Of a stretch of 64,000 bases of DNA, positions 38,654 to 47,126 are shown piece by piece (position 1 is the first letter of the stretch; every line of letters starts with the position of its first letter). Position numbers and translations under genes: made by a program. The stretch spans positions 186,001-250,000 of the forward strand of contig NZ_CP027295.1 of the NCBI RefSeq assembly GCF_005490785.1, read 5' to 3'. This stretch comes from Brachybacterium sp. SGAir0954. GTDB lineage: Bacteria > Actinomycetota > Actinomycetes > Actinomycetales > Dermabacteraceae. The notes under the pieces are model-generated. The model ran no database searches. It had not been told where the DNA came from and was given only the letters and a program-made list of their open reading frames with translations.

Positions 38654-39055
38654 TCACTGTGGGAGGGAGGGGCGCGCCGTCGGTCCCCGAGATGGCCTCC
38701 ACTTCACTGCAACGATCGTGCCAAGGACAGGTCCAGGAGGCGTCGAGACCTTTTCGTGACCGTCGTTCTCGCGGCGCGAGAGGAGGACGGGAGTGGTCAT
38801 CCCGGCGTCGTCCAGCACGAGCGAGTCCTCTCCCCCCACGAGCTGCGGCGGCACGGAGAAGGCCATGCCGCCCCCCATGATCACGAGGGTCGCGGAGACG
38901 TCGTCCGTGAGCGCCGTGCGACCGAGCGAGGCGAGGACCGCCGCGAACACCGCGCGGAGCGGCGTGTGCAGCAGGGCGGCGACCGCGTTGGGCACCAGCG
39001 CCCTCCCCGTCTGCAACAGCTGGTGCAGAGCGCCCAGAAGCCCGTGCGCCAGCAC
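38654..39055 (-). CDS. Possible small protein or gene remnant
   Basis: A 133-codon frame with a GTG start reads as a plausible amphipathic protein (AVFAAVLASLGRTAL, VIMGGGMAFSVPP, DDAGMTTPVLLSRREN). Third-position GC is high until about 38770, after which it falls off and the tail looks non-coding. There is no clear ribosome site. It may be a degraded gene; I recognise no family. Confidence 0.35.
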   Translation of the reverse strand: MLAHGLLGALHQLLQTGRALVPNAVAALLHTPLRAVFAAVLASLGRTALTDDVSATLVIMGGGMAFSVPPQLVGGEDSLVLDDAGMTTPVLLSRRENDGHEKVSTPPGPVLGTIVAVKWRPSRGPTARPSLPQ

Positions 39056-39084
39056 CCGGCGTGGCTGAGCGCCCTCGCCCTCGA

Positions 39085-39119
39085 CTCCTCGCCCGTCGCC
39101 GGGACCCGGCGGCGAGGAG
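39085..39119 (-). terminator. Hairpin terminator after the CotH-like gene
   Basis: CTCCTCGCC at 39085-39093 pairs with GGCGAGGAG at 39111-39119, enclosing a second GC-rich inverted repeat. It lies 29-63 bp after the CotH-like stop codon. Confidence 0.6.
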
Positions 39120-39147
39120 GAGCCCCGCACGCGCCGGGCGGGACGGG

Positions 39148-40716
39148 TCAGCTCTCGATCACGGCGCTGATGGCCTCGCCGTCGGAGTCGACGTCGGCGG
39201 AGTCCACGAGGTCGCTCGCCTCGGCCTTCAGCAGAGCGATCAGCGTCTCCAGTCGGTCGCTCGCGGTTCCCGAGGTGTAGACGGCCTCCTCGACCGAGGC
39301 GAGGGTCTCCTCGTAGAGATCGGCGAACGTGGATTCCGCGAGGAACCGCTCGGAGAGGATGTTGCTCCCGCCCATGCCACCGCCACCGCCGCCGCCCTGT
39401 GCGTCCGTGTCGCCGTCCCGGCCGGGGGCCTGCGCGCCGTCCGGGACCCCGCCCGGCATGCCGCCGGTCGCCTCGTCGCCGCCGGCATCGCTCGCCATGT
39501 CGCCCCCGCCGCCCTGGCCCCCGCCGCCCTGGCCTCCACCGCCCCGGCCTCCACCGCCGCCCATCCCGCCGAAGGACAGGTTCTGGTCCCAGGCCACGAC
39601 CTCCCACCTCTCGGCGGAGGGGTCGTAGTGCAGGTAGGAGTTGTTGCCGGGGCCGTCGATGTCGTCGGAGTTCTGCACGAGCTCCTGGACCGCGAGGTAC
39701 GTCGCGAAGCCGTCCACGTCCAGGCGGCTGCCCAGGTCCGAGGCGAACTCGTCGTCCTCGGACTCGTTGATGAACTGCAGGAAGCTGCCCAGCGCGGCGA
39801 AGGACTCCTCGTCGGTCAAATCGTCGCCCACGAACTTCGCATCGAAGACGTCGGTGTAGTCCTCCTCCGTGTCCCCGCGGTAGGTGTAGTCGCCGCCCGA
39901 GTCCGCCTTGAAGGTCGCCCCGGTGGAGTCGAAGGCGTCGGCGTTCCAGAGGTCGTCGTCCGGGAGGTCGAGCACCAGGCGGAGCTTCGCGTCGGCGCCG
40001 TTCACGCTGAACCGGGTGAAGGCGTACTTCTCCGCGGGGACGCCGGCCTCGGAGAGCACGTCCAGGGCGACGGCCTCGTTCAACGAGGTCTCCGTGTTGC
40101 TGCCGCGCACCACGAACTCGGTGCGGCCCGAGAAGCTCTGGCCATCGGTGTACTTGTCCAGTCGGATCACCCACGGCAGACCGGTCGGATCGTCGGCGGA
40201 GATCGTGCCGTCACCCTCGGTGTCGCCCCCGGCCGCGCCCATGCCGTCGCCTCCCCCGTCGGAGGCCTGGTCACCGCCCCCGTCGGACGCCTGGTCGCCG
40301 CCCCCGCCCGGGGCACCGCCGCCCATCCCGCCCCCTCCCGCGCCGCCACCCGCGAGGCTGCGGAGGCTGGAGTTGCCCTTGAGCTTGATGCCCGCCTTCT
40401 CGAACACGCTGCCGTCGATCTCGACGTCCGCCTCGATCCAGTTCTTCGTCTGGTCGTCCTGGTAGGCAGCGATCATCTCGTCGTAGGCGTCCTCGTCCAG
40501 GGCGACGCTCATCGTGTGGACGGTCGACATGTCCCAGAAATCTCCGTCGACGGCGCCGGTGACGACGTCGCCGTCCAGTGCCGTGTCGTCGGCCGAGGAC
40601 CGGGTGCAGGCCACGGCCGTGAGCACCACTCCGGCCGCCCCGCCGAGCGCGAGGAATCCTCGCCGGGACGGTGTGGACAGGAAGGCGGGCGTGGTGCGTC
40701 GGAGCGATGTCGTCAT
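39148..40716 (-). CDS. CotH-like secreted lipoprotein
   Basis: This 522-aa protein has an exported N-terminus with paired Arg and a lipobox ending in AVAC. The core matches the CotH family, a kinase-like fold first found in spore coats: KLKGNSSLR, DKYTDGQSFSGRTEFVVRG, EAVALDVLSEAGVPAEKYAF, YLAVQELVQNSDDIDGPGNNSYLHYD and VAWDQNLSFGG. Two long Gly/Asp-rich inserts are embedded: one after the first motif, with a 24-bp unit twice at 40255-40302 (QASDGGGD), and one before the C-terminal helices. Its substrate is unknown. An in-frame start at 40761 adds 15 residues and is less likely. Confidence 0.85.
   Translation of the reverse strand: MTTSLRRTTPAFLSTPSRRGFLALGGAAGVVLTAVACTRSSADDTALDGDVVTGAVDGDFWDMSTVHTMSVALDEDAYDEMIAAYQDDQTKNWIEADVEIDGSVFEKAGIKLKGNSSLRSLAGGGAGGGGMGGGAPGGGGDQASDGGGDQASDGGGDGMGAAGGDTEGDGTISADDPTGLPWVIRLDKYTDGQSFSGRTEFVVRGSNTETSLNEAVALDVLSEAGVPAEKYAFTRFSVNGADAKLRLVLDLPDDDLWNADAFDSTGATFKADSGGDYTYRGDTEEDYTDVFDAKFVGDDLTDEESFAALGSFLQFINESEDDEFASDLGSRLDVDGFATYLAVQELVQNSDDIDGPGNNSYLHYDPSAERWEVVAWDQNLSFGGMGGGGGRGGGGQGGGGQGGGGDMASDAGGDEATGGMPGGVPDGAQAPGRDGDTDAQGGGGGGGMGGSNILSERFLAESTFADLYEETLASVEEAVYTSGTASDRLETLIALLKAEASDLVDSADVDSDGEAISAVIES
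40255..40302 (-). repeat. 24-bp tandem repeat inside the CotH-like gene
   Basis: Two copies of a 24-bp unit differing at two positions encode repeated Gly-Gly-Gly-Asp-Gln-Ala-Ser-Asp. The unit is a multiple of three, so copy-number change would lengthen the acidic glycine-rich linker without shifting the frame. Confidence 0.8.
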
Positions 40717-40829
40717 GGTGACGACGGTAGGGACGCCGGGTAGGGGTCCCGCCTGCCCCACCTGTGCATCCCCTGTGCGGCGCCGCCTCAGGGGAGCGGC
40801 CGGCGGGGGGCGGGGCTCAGGGAGCGGCC

Positions 40830-42404
40830 CTACTCATCCTGCTCCCAGGCCCCGGTCTCGACGGGCCTGCCGATGCACAGCGCGGCGACGACGCCCACGA
40901 GGGAGAGCAGCACGGGCAGCAGCAGGGAGTCCGCCATCGCCTGCGCGAAGGGGGCATGGAGGAACTCGGGCAGGGAGCCCGTCTGCGCGCCCTCGGCCGT
41001 GGCCCCCGCGCCGCCCTGGCCGCCGGCGCCGCCGGTGACCTCGCCGATGCGGTCCGCGATACGGGTGCTCATGAGGGTCGCGATCGCGGCGGAGCCCAGC
41101 ACGGAGCCGATCTGCCGGGTCTCGTTGTAGACGCCGGAGCCGGCGCCCGCGAGCGACGGCGGCAGGTTGCGGGTCGCGGTCATCGACAGCGGGCCCCAGA
41201 TGAGGGCGTTGCCGAGGCCCACGAGCACGAAGGGCAGCAGGAGCAGCCAGATCGCGGTGTCCGGCTCCATGATCAGGGCGAGCCAGCCGAGGCCCGCGGC
41301 GAGCGAGGCGAAGCCGCCCACGGCGAGCCAGCGCGGGTTCACGCGGTTCATCCAGCGGCCCACGAACGGGGCGAGCGCGCCGGAGACGAGCGCCATCGGC
41401 ACGGTCATGAGCGCGGCCTGCGTCGGGTCCATGCCGAGCACCTGCTGGAAGTACAGGGTGATCGGGATGGACAGGGTGAGCACGGTCGCGCCCATCATCG
41501 CGATCGCGATGTTGGCGACGGAGAAGTTGCGGTCGCGGAACAGGCGCAGCGGCACGAGCGGCTCGCGGCGGTTCACGGCCTGCCACACGACGAAGGCGAC
41601 CATGACGACGGCGCCCGCGATGATCAGCCCGGGCACGGAGATCGGCAGGTGGGTGTCGACGCCCGCGATGACGAGCGAGTCGGTGATGGTGCCCCAGTCG
41701 TAGGTGTCCCCCTCCTGGATCCCGAAGACCAGCATGAACAGGCCCGCGGCGGAGAGCACCACGCCGAGCCAGTCGAAGGAGTGGGCGCGGCGGGAGAAGC
41801 GGGGCACGTTGCGGGCGGCGAGCAGCAGGCCGATGATCCCGACGGGCACGTTGACGAAGAAGATCCACTCCCAGCCGGGGCCGTCGACGAGCAGGCCTCC
41901 CGCGAGCGGGCCGACGAGGGTCGCGACGCCCGCGGTGGCGCCCCACAGCGCCATCGCCTGGGGGCGGTCCTTGGGGGCGAACATGCGGGTGATCATGGAC
42001 ATCGTCTGCGGGGTCATCATGCCGGCGCCGAGGCCCTGCACCACGCGGGCGAGGATGAGCATCTCGACGCTGCCGGCGAGGCCGCACCACAGGCTCGAGA
42101 GGGTGAAGACGGCGAGGCCGGCCATGTACATGGTCTTCATGCCGAGCCGGTCGCCGAGACGGCCGGTGATGAGCAGCGGCACGGCGTAGGCGAGCAGGTA
42201 GGCGCTCGTGACCCACAGCAGGCTCGAGAGCTCGGTGTCGAGGTCCTCCTGCATGCGCGGGATCGCGACGGTAACGATCGTGGTGTCCACGAGGATCATG
42301 AAGAACCCCAGGACGATCGACCACAGGGCGGGCCAGGGACGGTCCAGGCGCGGGTCGCGCTCCGCCTGCCCGGACTCGGCGACGGACGGGGCGGCTTCGG
42401 CCAT
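40830..42404 (-). CDS. MFS drug exporter, EmrB/QacA (DHA2) type
   Basis: This 524-aa protein has about 14 membrane segments. DHA2 features include FFMILVDTTIVTVAIPRMQEDL in helix 1, GRLGDRLGMKTMYMAGL (motif A) and GPLAGGLLVDGPGWEWIFFVNVPVG (motif C). The ATG at 42404 follows GGAGG at 5 nt. Longer in-frame extensions upstream look non-coding. No regulator gene is adjacent on its own side. Confidence 0.92.
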   Translation of the reverse strand: MAEAAPSVAESGQAERDPRLDRPWPALWSIVLGFFMILVDTTIVTVAIPRMQEDLDTELSSLLWVTSAYLLAYAVPLLITGRLGDRLGMKTMYMAGLAVFTLSSLWCGLAGSVEMLILARVVQGLGAGMMTPQTMSMITRMFAPKDRPQAMALWGATAGVATLVGPLAGGLLVDGPGWEWIFFVNVPVGIIGLLLAARNVPRFSRRAHSFDWLGVVLSAAGLFMLVFGIQEGDTYDWGTITDSLVIAGVDTHLPISVPGLIIAGAVVMVAFVVWQAVNRREPLVPLRLFRDRNFSVANIAIAMMGATVLTLSIPITLYFQQVLGMDPTQAALMTVPMALVSGALAPFVGRWMNRVNPRWLAVGGFASLAAGLGWLALIMEPDTAIWLLLLPFVLVGLGNALIWGPLSMTATRNLPPSLAGAGSGVYNETRQIGSVLGSAAIATLMSTRIADRIGEVTGGAGGQGGAGATAEGAQTGSLPEFLHAPFAQAMADSLLLPVLLSLVGVVAALCIGRPVETGAWEQDE

Positions 42405-42693
42405 GGGGACCTCCGGGGGACGTGCTGGGGGCGCCCGGCGCGGGTGCCTCCGAGAATGTACGCCCGCTCCCGGACGCTCGACCACGGGGATGACCCCCGG
42501 ACGTGGCGAGCATCCCTTCCCCTCGACGCCCGGACGTGAGCGTGGGCACCGGAGCACCTGTGAGAGCGTGGACGGCGAGGCCTCGTCGGACCGCCCGGTC
42601 GCAGTGCGACATGATCACTGCACGTCCCGTCCTCGCGTGTCTACACTCGCAGCATCGCCGGACCCGGCGGTGGACCACGTCGAGGAGGCACGT

Positions 42694-42891
42694 ATGAGCA
42701 CCGAGGACAAGTTCGACAACGCGACCGAGAAGCTGGGCGGCCAGGCCAAGGAGGGCGTCGGCAAGCTCACCGGCGACAGGGAGCTGGAGACCGAGGGGCA
42801 GGTCGACCAGTCCAAGGCCGGGCTGAAGGACAAGGTCCAGGACGCCAAGGACACCGTGACCGGTGCCCTCAAGGGCGTGAAGAAGGACTGA
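42694..42891 (+). CDS. CsbD-like stress protein
   Basis: This 65-aa hydrophilic, lysine- and glycine-rich protein has the CsbD pattern DKFDNATEKLGGQAKEGVGKLTGD. CsbD proteins are small general-stress proteins of unclear function. GAGGAGG lies 5 nt before the ATG and TACACT at 42642-42647 is a possible -10. The 289-bp gap to the exporter gene on the other strand holds both promoters and nothing else recognised. Confidence 0.92.
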   Translation: MSTEDKFDNATEKLGGQAKEGVGKLTGDRELETEGQVDQSKAGLKDKVQDAKDTVTGALKGVKKD

Positions 42892-42930
42892 TCAGCTGAC
42901 GCACCGGCCACCACCGTGGCCGGGCGAGCA

Positions 42931-42962
42931 CGAGGGCGGTCCTGCACGGCGGGCCGCCCTCG
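42931..42962 (+). terminator. Hairpin terminator after csbD-like gene
   Basis: CGAGGGCGG at 42931-42939 pairs with its complement at 42954-42962 (9-bp stem, 14-nt loop). It lies 40 bp after the CsbD stop codon. Confidence 0.55.
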
Positions 42963-43016
42963 CGGCGTCCGCGCCGCCGGTGACCGGCGGCGTGACGCGG
43001 GCGCGCGGTCAGCAGG

Positions 43017-43559
43017 TCAGCGCCGGCCGCGCGGCGCCGGGGTCAGGGGCTCGGGGACGGACTGCTCGTCGATCTGCTCGGTGAGGGCGTCGAGGAACTC
43101 CGCGACCGCGCGACGGGAGTCCGGGGGAACCTGCTGCGCCGCCTCGAGCATGCGCTCGTGCATCACGGCGAGGCGGTCGCGGACCTCCTCGTGGGCATGG
43201 TCCGTCGCGAGCACGACGAGGGCGCGGCGGTCGGTGGGATGAGGGGTGCGGCGAAGGTGCCCGGAGCGGGTGAGCCGGTCCAGCAGCTTGCTGGTGGAGG
43301 CCCCGGAGATCCCGAGGAGCCGTGCGAGGCGCAGCAGGGTGAGCGGGTCCTCGGCGGCCTCGTGGGCGATCACGTGGCGCAGCGCCTCGAGGTCCGTGGT
43401 GTTCATGTCCATGCCTGCGCTGATGCGTCGGCGCAGGTCGTGATCGGCCTGGCGGAGGCGGCGGACCGCGGCTAGCATCGTGATCGCCGAGTCGTCCTCC
43501 TCCTCGTCGTACCAGTAGCCGCGGCGCTGGGGGTCACCGGCGGTCGTGTGCGCATCCAT
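43017..43559 (-). CDS. MarR-family regulator of the carotenoid operon (CrtR-like)
   Basis: This 180-aa winged-helix protein has the MarR core LLRLARLLGISGASTSKLLDRLTRSGHLRRTPHPTDRRA, including the wing Asp-Arg-Arg. An acidic leader precedes it. It is divergent from idi-crtE with a palindrome between them. In Corynebacterium a MarR protein CrtR in the same position represses carotenoid genes and responds to prenyl diphosphates; the same role is inferred here. Confidence 0.85.
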   Translation of the reverse strand: MDAHTTAGDPQRRGYWYDEEEDDSAITMLAAVRRLRQADHDLRRRISAGMDMNTTDLEALRHVIAHEAAEDPLTLLRLARLLGISGASTSKLLDRLTRSGHLRRTPHPTDRRALVVLATDHAHEEVRDRLAVMHERMLEAAQQVPPDSRRAVAEFLDALTEQIDEQSVPEPLTPAPRGRR

Positions 43560-43585
43560 GGTTCTCGATGCTACGCTTTGGTTAC

Positions 43586-43598
43586 ATAGCCAGGCTAT
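43586..43598 (+). promoter_or_regulatory. Perfect palindrome, probable MarR/CrtR operator
   Basis: ATAGCCAGGCTAT is a perfect 13-bp inverted repeat (one central A) placed 27 bp from the regulator start codon and 122 bp before idi. It lies in the only AT-rich part of the divergent region, where the two promoters must overlap. Confidence 0.7.
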
Positions 43599-43719
43599 CA
43601 ACATTGGTATGTCGACAACGCTGCCGAGTGCGACGGGACAGAGCGCCGCACGCCGGCCACCCGAGGACACGGTGACGCTCCGCCGGACCGCGGTCGGCGC
43701 CGAGGGGACAGGAGAGCCC

Positions 43720-44277
43720 ATGACCGTCACCTCAACCCAGGACCACGTCGTCCTGGTCGATGCGGACGGGCGCCCCACCGGGGAGCTCGCCCTCCGCGCG
43801 GAGGTGCACTCGACCAGCACCCCGCGCCACCTCGGCTTCTCCTGCTACGTGATCCGCGAGGACGGCCGGGTGCTGCTGACGCGACGGGCCCTGGACAAGC
43901 GCACCTGGCCGGGCGTGTGGACGAACTCCCTCTGCGGCCATCCCCGTCTCGGAGAGTCGCTCCCCGACGCCATCGCCCGACGGGCCGAGGACGAGCTCGG
44001 CATGGCGCTGCACTCGCCGAGGACGGCCCTCCCCGACTTCCACTACGTCGCCACCGATGCCTCCGGCATCGTCGAGAACGAGTTCTGCCCGGTCGCCGTG
44101 GCACGCTGTGCGACCGCACCCGACCCCCGCCCCGAGGAGGTGATGGACCTGCGCTGGGTCACCCCGGGCGAGCTCCACCAGCTCGTGCGGACCGCGCCCT
44201 GGACTCTCAGCCCCTGGTGCGCCGCCCAGGTCCCGCTGCTCGGGGCGCACCTCTCCGCCTCCAGGACCGATCGATGA
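43720..44277 (+). CDS. idi: Isopentenyl-diphosphate delta-isomerase, type I
   Basis: This 185-aa Nudix-fold enzyme interconverts isopentenyl and dimethylallyl diphosphate. It shows the catalytic Cys in WTNSLCGHP, the EDELGM block, and the late ENEFCPV glutamates. The ATG at 43720 follows AGGAGA at 5 nt; a longer frame to 43546 would overlap the operator and the regulator start. Its stop overlaps the crtE start (ATGA), so supply of prenyl precursor is coupled to carotenoid synthesis. Confidence 0.93.
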   Translation: MTVTSTQDHVVLVDADGRPTGELALRAEVHSTSTPRHLGFSCYVIREDGRVLLTRRALDKRTWPGVWTNSLCGHPRLGESLPDAIARRAEDELGMALHSPRTALPDFHYVATDASGIVENEFCPVAVARCATAPDPRPEEVMDLRWVTPGELHQLVRTAPWTLSPWCAAQVPLLGAHLSASRTDR

Positions 44278-45380
44278 GCACGGACGCGCAGTCGCAGCGA
44301 CCCTCTCTCGACGCCACCATCGCCGAGACCCTCACCGCCACGGCCCGGCGCGCCGCCCCCGGATCCGACCACGAGCACGTCGAGCTCATGGCTGCTCTGT
44401 CCCACGCGTGCAGCGGCGGCGGCCGGCTCCGCCCGCAGCTCCTGCTGGACACCTGCCGAGCCCTCGGCGGCGATCCCGACGGCCCCGCCCTCCGCGTCGC
44501 CGCCGCGATCGAGATCCTCCACGCCGCCTTCGTCCTCCAGGACGACGTCATCGACGCCGATCCCGTCCGCCGCGGGGCCCCCACGGCGCACGCCGCGCTG
44601 ACGACCGCCGCTCTCGCCGAGGGCGCTCCCCTGCGCGGCGCCCGACGCTACGGCGACGCCGGAGGGACCCTCGCCGGGGACCTCGGGCTGATCACCGCGC
44701 TCACGGCCGTCCTGCGCTGCGGCGCTCCCGCGACGACGGTCGACCGTCTCGTCGATCTCCTGGAGAGCGCGGTGCACGCGAGCGCCGCGGGCGAGCTCGC
44801 CGACGTCGCGCCGACGGCCGTCGCGCCTGCCGGCGGGCCCTCGCCCACCCCGGTCACCGCCTCCTTGCGGGTCGCCGCCCTCAAGACCTCCGCCTACACG
44901 ACCGAGCTGCCGCTGCGCGCCGGAGCCGTGCTCGCCGGAGCCGACGAGCAGGTCGACGAGGCGCTCGCCGCCGTCGGCCGCCCGCTCGGCATCGGCTTCC
45001 AGCTGCTCGACGACCTCGTCGGCATCTTCGGTGACGAGTCCCGCACCGGCAAGAGCGCGCTCTCCGACCTCCGGGACGGGGCGCGCACGGGTCTGATCGC
45101 CCATGCGGAGTCGACGGACACCTGGCCACTGCTCCTCCCCCTCATCGGGGACCCCGATGCGGACGAGAGCTCCCTGCAGGAGGCGCGCCGACTGCTCGAG
45201 GACTGCGGGGCCCGCGCGCGCGCCGAGGCTCTCGCCGAGGAGCAGCTGGATCTCGCCGTCGAGCTCGCCGTCTCCAGCGGCGTGCCGGACGGGCTGGTCG
45301 TCGTGCTGGATGCGACGCGCCGCCGGATGCTCGAGACGGCGCACGCACAGCTCGTGGGCGTGCGGGAGGTCGGCGCATGA
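44274..45380 (+). CDS. crtE: Geranylgeranyl diphosphate synthase
   Basis: This 368-aa trans-prenyltransferase has the first aspartate-rich motif DDVIDAD, preceded by IEILHAAFVLQ, and the second as QLLDDLVGIFGDE followed by the SRTGKSALSDLRDGA lysine region. The Ala residues five positions before the first motif are consistent with a C20 product. It is coupled to idi and feeds phytoene synthase in the same operon. Confidence 0.93.
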   Translation: MSTDAQSQRPSLDATIAETLTATARRAAPGSDHEHVELMAALSHACSGGGRLRPQLLLDTCRALGGDPDGPALRVAAAIEILHAAFVLQDDVIDADPVRRGAPTAHAALTTAALAEGAPLRGARRYGDAGGTLAGDLGLITALTAVLRCGAPATTVDRLVDLLESAVHASAAGELADVAPTAVAPAGGPSPTPVTASLRVAALKTSAYTTELPLRAGAVLAGADEQVDEALAAVGRPLGIGFQLLDDLVGIFGDESRTGKSALSDLRDGARTGLIAHAESTDTWPLLLPLIGDPDADESSLQEARRLLEDCGARARAEALAEEQLDLAVELAVSSGVPDGLVVVLDATRRRMLETAHAQLVGVREVGA

Positions 45381-45429
45381 TCCCGCACGATCGCCACCCC
45401 CGTCCCCTCTTCCTCGCGGAGGACCGCTC

Positions 45430-46269
45430 ATGACCACGTCCACGGCGCCACGCGCTCCCCGCCCGCACGGCGTCCTCCCCCGCCTCGCCACCACCGCGGC
45501 ACTCGCCCTCACGGTCGTCGGCACCGCCGTGGGTGTCGGCGCGTTCGGCGGCACGCCGGTCCAGGGCGCCGGAGGCGGACTGCTCTCGGCCGACGCGACC
45601 CCGCTCGCGCCCGCCGGCGGCGCCTTCTCCATCTGGTCGCTGATCTACCTGGGCCTCGCCGCCTACACGATCGTCCAGTGGTGGGACCCGACGGACCGGC
45701 ACCGGATCCGGGTCGCGGCGATCCTCTCGATGCTGCTGAACGCCCTGTGGATCCTCGTCGTGCAGGCGGGCATGCTCTCCCTGTCCGTCCTCGTCATCAT
45801 CGTGCTGCTCACGGTCCTCGCGGTGATCGTCCGCCGCCTCACCGCGAGTGCGCCCCGCGGGCCGGTCGAGGCGGTCGCCCTGCACGGCACCTTCGGCCTC
45901 TACCTCGGATGGGTGTGCGTGGCGACCTGCGCGAACATCGCCGCGGCCCTGCTCGGAGCGGGCTTCCGCGGCTTCTCCACGACGGGTGCAGGATCACCCG
46001 GCCCGCTCGCCGCCGGCGTGGTGATCGTCGCCGCCGCCGTGGGCACGGGCCTGGCCCTCTCCGGCCGCCGCTCCGCCGGCGCGGTCGCCCCGCTCGCCGC
46101 CGTCCTGGCGGTGGGGTGGGGGCTCGCGTGGATCGCCGTGGGGCGCCTGGCCGGTGAACCCGCCTCCACGCTCGTCGGCGGGACGGCAGCCGTCGCCGCC
46201 GCAGGGGTGGTCATCGCCGGGATCACCACGGCGCAGGAGCGGATCCGCGCGATCCGGAACGCGTCATGA
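45430..46269 (+). CDS. TspO/MBR-like membrane protein within the carotenoid operon
   Basis: This 279-aa protein has about seven hydrophobic segments and the TspO-like block FSIWSLIYLGLAAYTIVQWW followed by LNALWILVVQ, matching the longer actinobacterial relatives of tryptophan-rich sensory proteins. TspO was described in Rhodobacter as crtK beside carotenoid genes, where it affects pigment expression and tetrapyrrole handling. GGAGG precedes the ATG, and its stop overlaps crtB, so it is cotranscribed. The direct role here is inferred only. Confidence 0.8.
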   Translation: MTTSTAPRAPRPHGVLPRLATTAALALTVVGTAVGVGAFGGTPVQGAGGGLLSADATPLAPAGGAFSIWSLIYLGLAAYTIVQWWDPTDRHRIRVAAILSMLLNALWILVVQAGMLSLSVLVIIVLLTVLAVIVRRLTASAPRGPVEAVALHGTFGLYLGWVCVATCANIAAALLGAGFRGFSTTGAGSPGPLAAGVVIVAAAVGTGLALSGRRSAGAVAPLAAVLAVGWGLAWIAVGRLAGEPASTLVGGTAAVAAAGVVIAGITTAQERIRAIRNAS

Positions 46270-47126
46270 GCGCATCCGATGCCGCACCCGGCGCGCTCTA
46301 CGACCGGGTCGCACGCGACAGCGCGTCCCGCGTCATCGCCGGCTACTCCACGAGCTTCGGCTGGGCGAGTCGCCTGCTCGACGAGCCCGTCCGCACCGAC
46401 GTGCGCAGCATCTACGCCCTCGTGCGGCTCGCCGACGAGATCGTGGACGACCCGGATCCACGGCTCCGGCCGGAGGACCGCGCCCGACTGCTCGCGGAGC
46501 TCGAGCAGCAGACCGGTGCCGCTCTCGCCGGGGAGCGCAGCACCAACCTCGTGGTGCACGCCTTCGCCCTCGCGGCCCGGGAGCACGGCATCGATGCGGG
46601 ACTCGTGGACCCGTTCTTCCGCTCGATGCGGGCCGACCTCACCGTGACCGCGCACGATGCGGCGAGCCTGGACACCTACATCCACGGCTCCGCGGAGGTC
46701 GTGGGGCTCATGTGCCTGCGCGTCTTCGTGGGCGGCGACGAGAGCTCCTTCACCCGGCTCCGGGACCCGGCGGTGCATCTGGCCGCCGCCTTCCAGAAGG
46801 TCAACTTCCTGCGCGACCTCGCCGAGGACCATTCCCACCTGGGCCGCACGTACGGGCCCGAGCTGGACCTCGACGTGTTCGACGACGCCCGACGCGACGC
46901 GGCCCTCGACCAGATCGACGCCGACCTCCGATCCGCCGCGCAGGGGATCCCGCAGCTCCCCCCGAGCAGCCGCCGTGCCGTCGCCGCCGCGCACGGCCTG
47001 TATCGCGAGCTGGCGCTCCGACTGCGACGCACGCCCTCCGCGCAGATCCGGGTGCGTCGCGTGCGCGTCCCGGGCCCCGTCAAGGCCCGCGTGCTCGCCT
47101 CCGCGCTCCTGGGAGGTGGACGATGA
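46266..47126 (+). CDS. crtB: Phytoene synthase
   Basis: This 286-aa squalene/phytoene synthase condenses two geranylgeranyl diphosphates. The two aspartate-rich motifs are YALVRLADEIVDDP near residue 56 and FQKVNFLRDLAEDH near 176. Overlaps of 4 bp connect it to the TspO-like gene and to crtI. Length is slightly below the usual 300 aa. Confidence 0.95.
   Translation: MSASDAAPGALYDRVARDSASRVIAGYSTSFGWASRLLDEPVRTDVRSIYALVRLADEIVDDPDPRLRPEDRARLLAELEQQTGAALAGERSTNLVVHAFALAAREHGIDAGLVDPFFRSMRADLTVTAHDAASLDTYIHGSAEVVGLMCLRVFVGGDESSFTRLRDPAVHLAAAFQKVNFLRDLAEDHSHLGRTYGPELDLDVFDDARRDAALDQIDADLRSAAQGIPQLPPSSRRAVAAAHGLYRELALRLRRTPSAQIRVRRVRVPGPVKARVLASALLGGGR

Larger units (their letters stand above)
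38641..39147. other. Gap between glnR and the CotH-like gene
   Basis: This 507-bp stretch holds no confident gene. Its left part (to about 38750) is AT-richer than its surroundings and is presumably the glnR leader and promoter. A possible minus-strand reading frame covers 38654-39055. A hairpin lies at 39085-39119. Confidence 0.5.

Noticed and set aside
43546-43719. Extended idi reading frame from 43546
   Set aside because: It crosses the operator and the start of the divergent regulator; the ATG at 43720 has a proper ribosome site and matches type I isomerase length.
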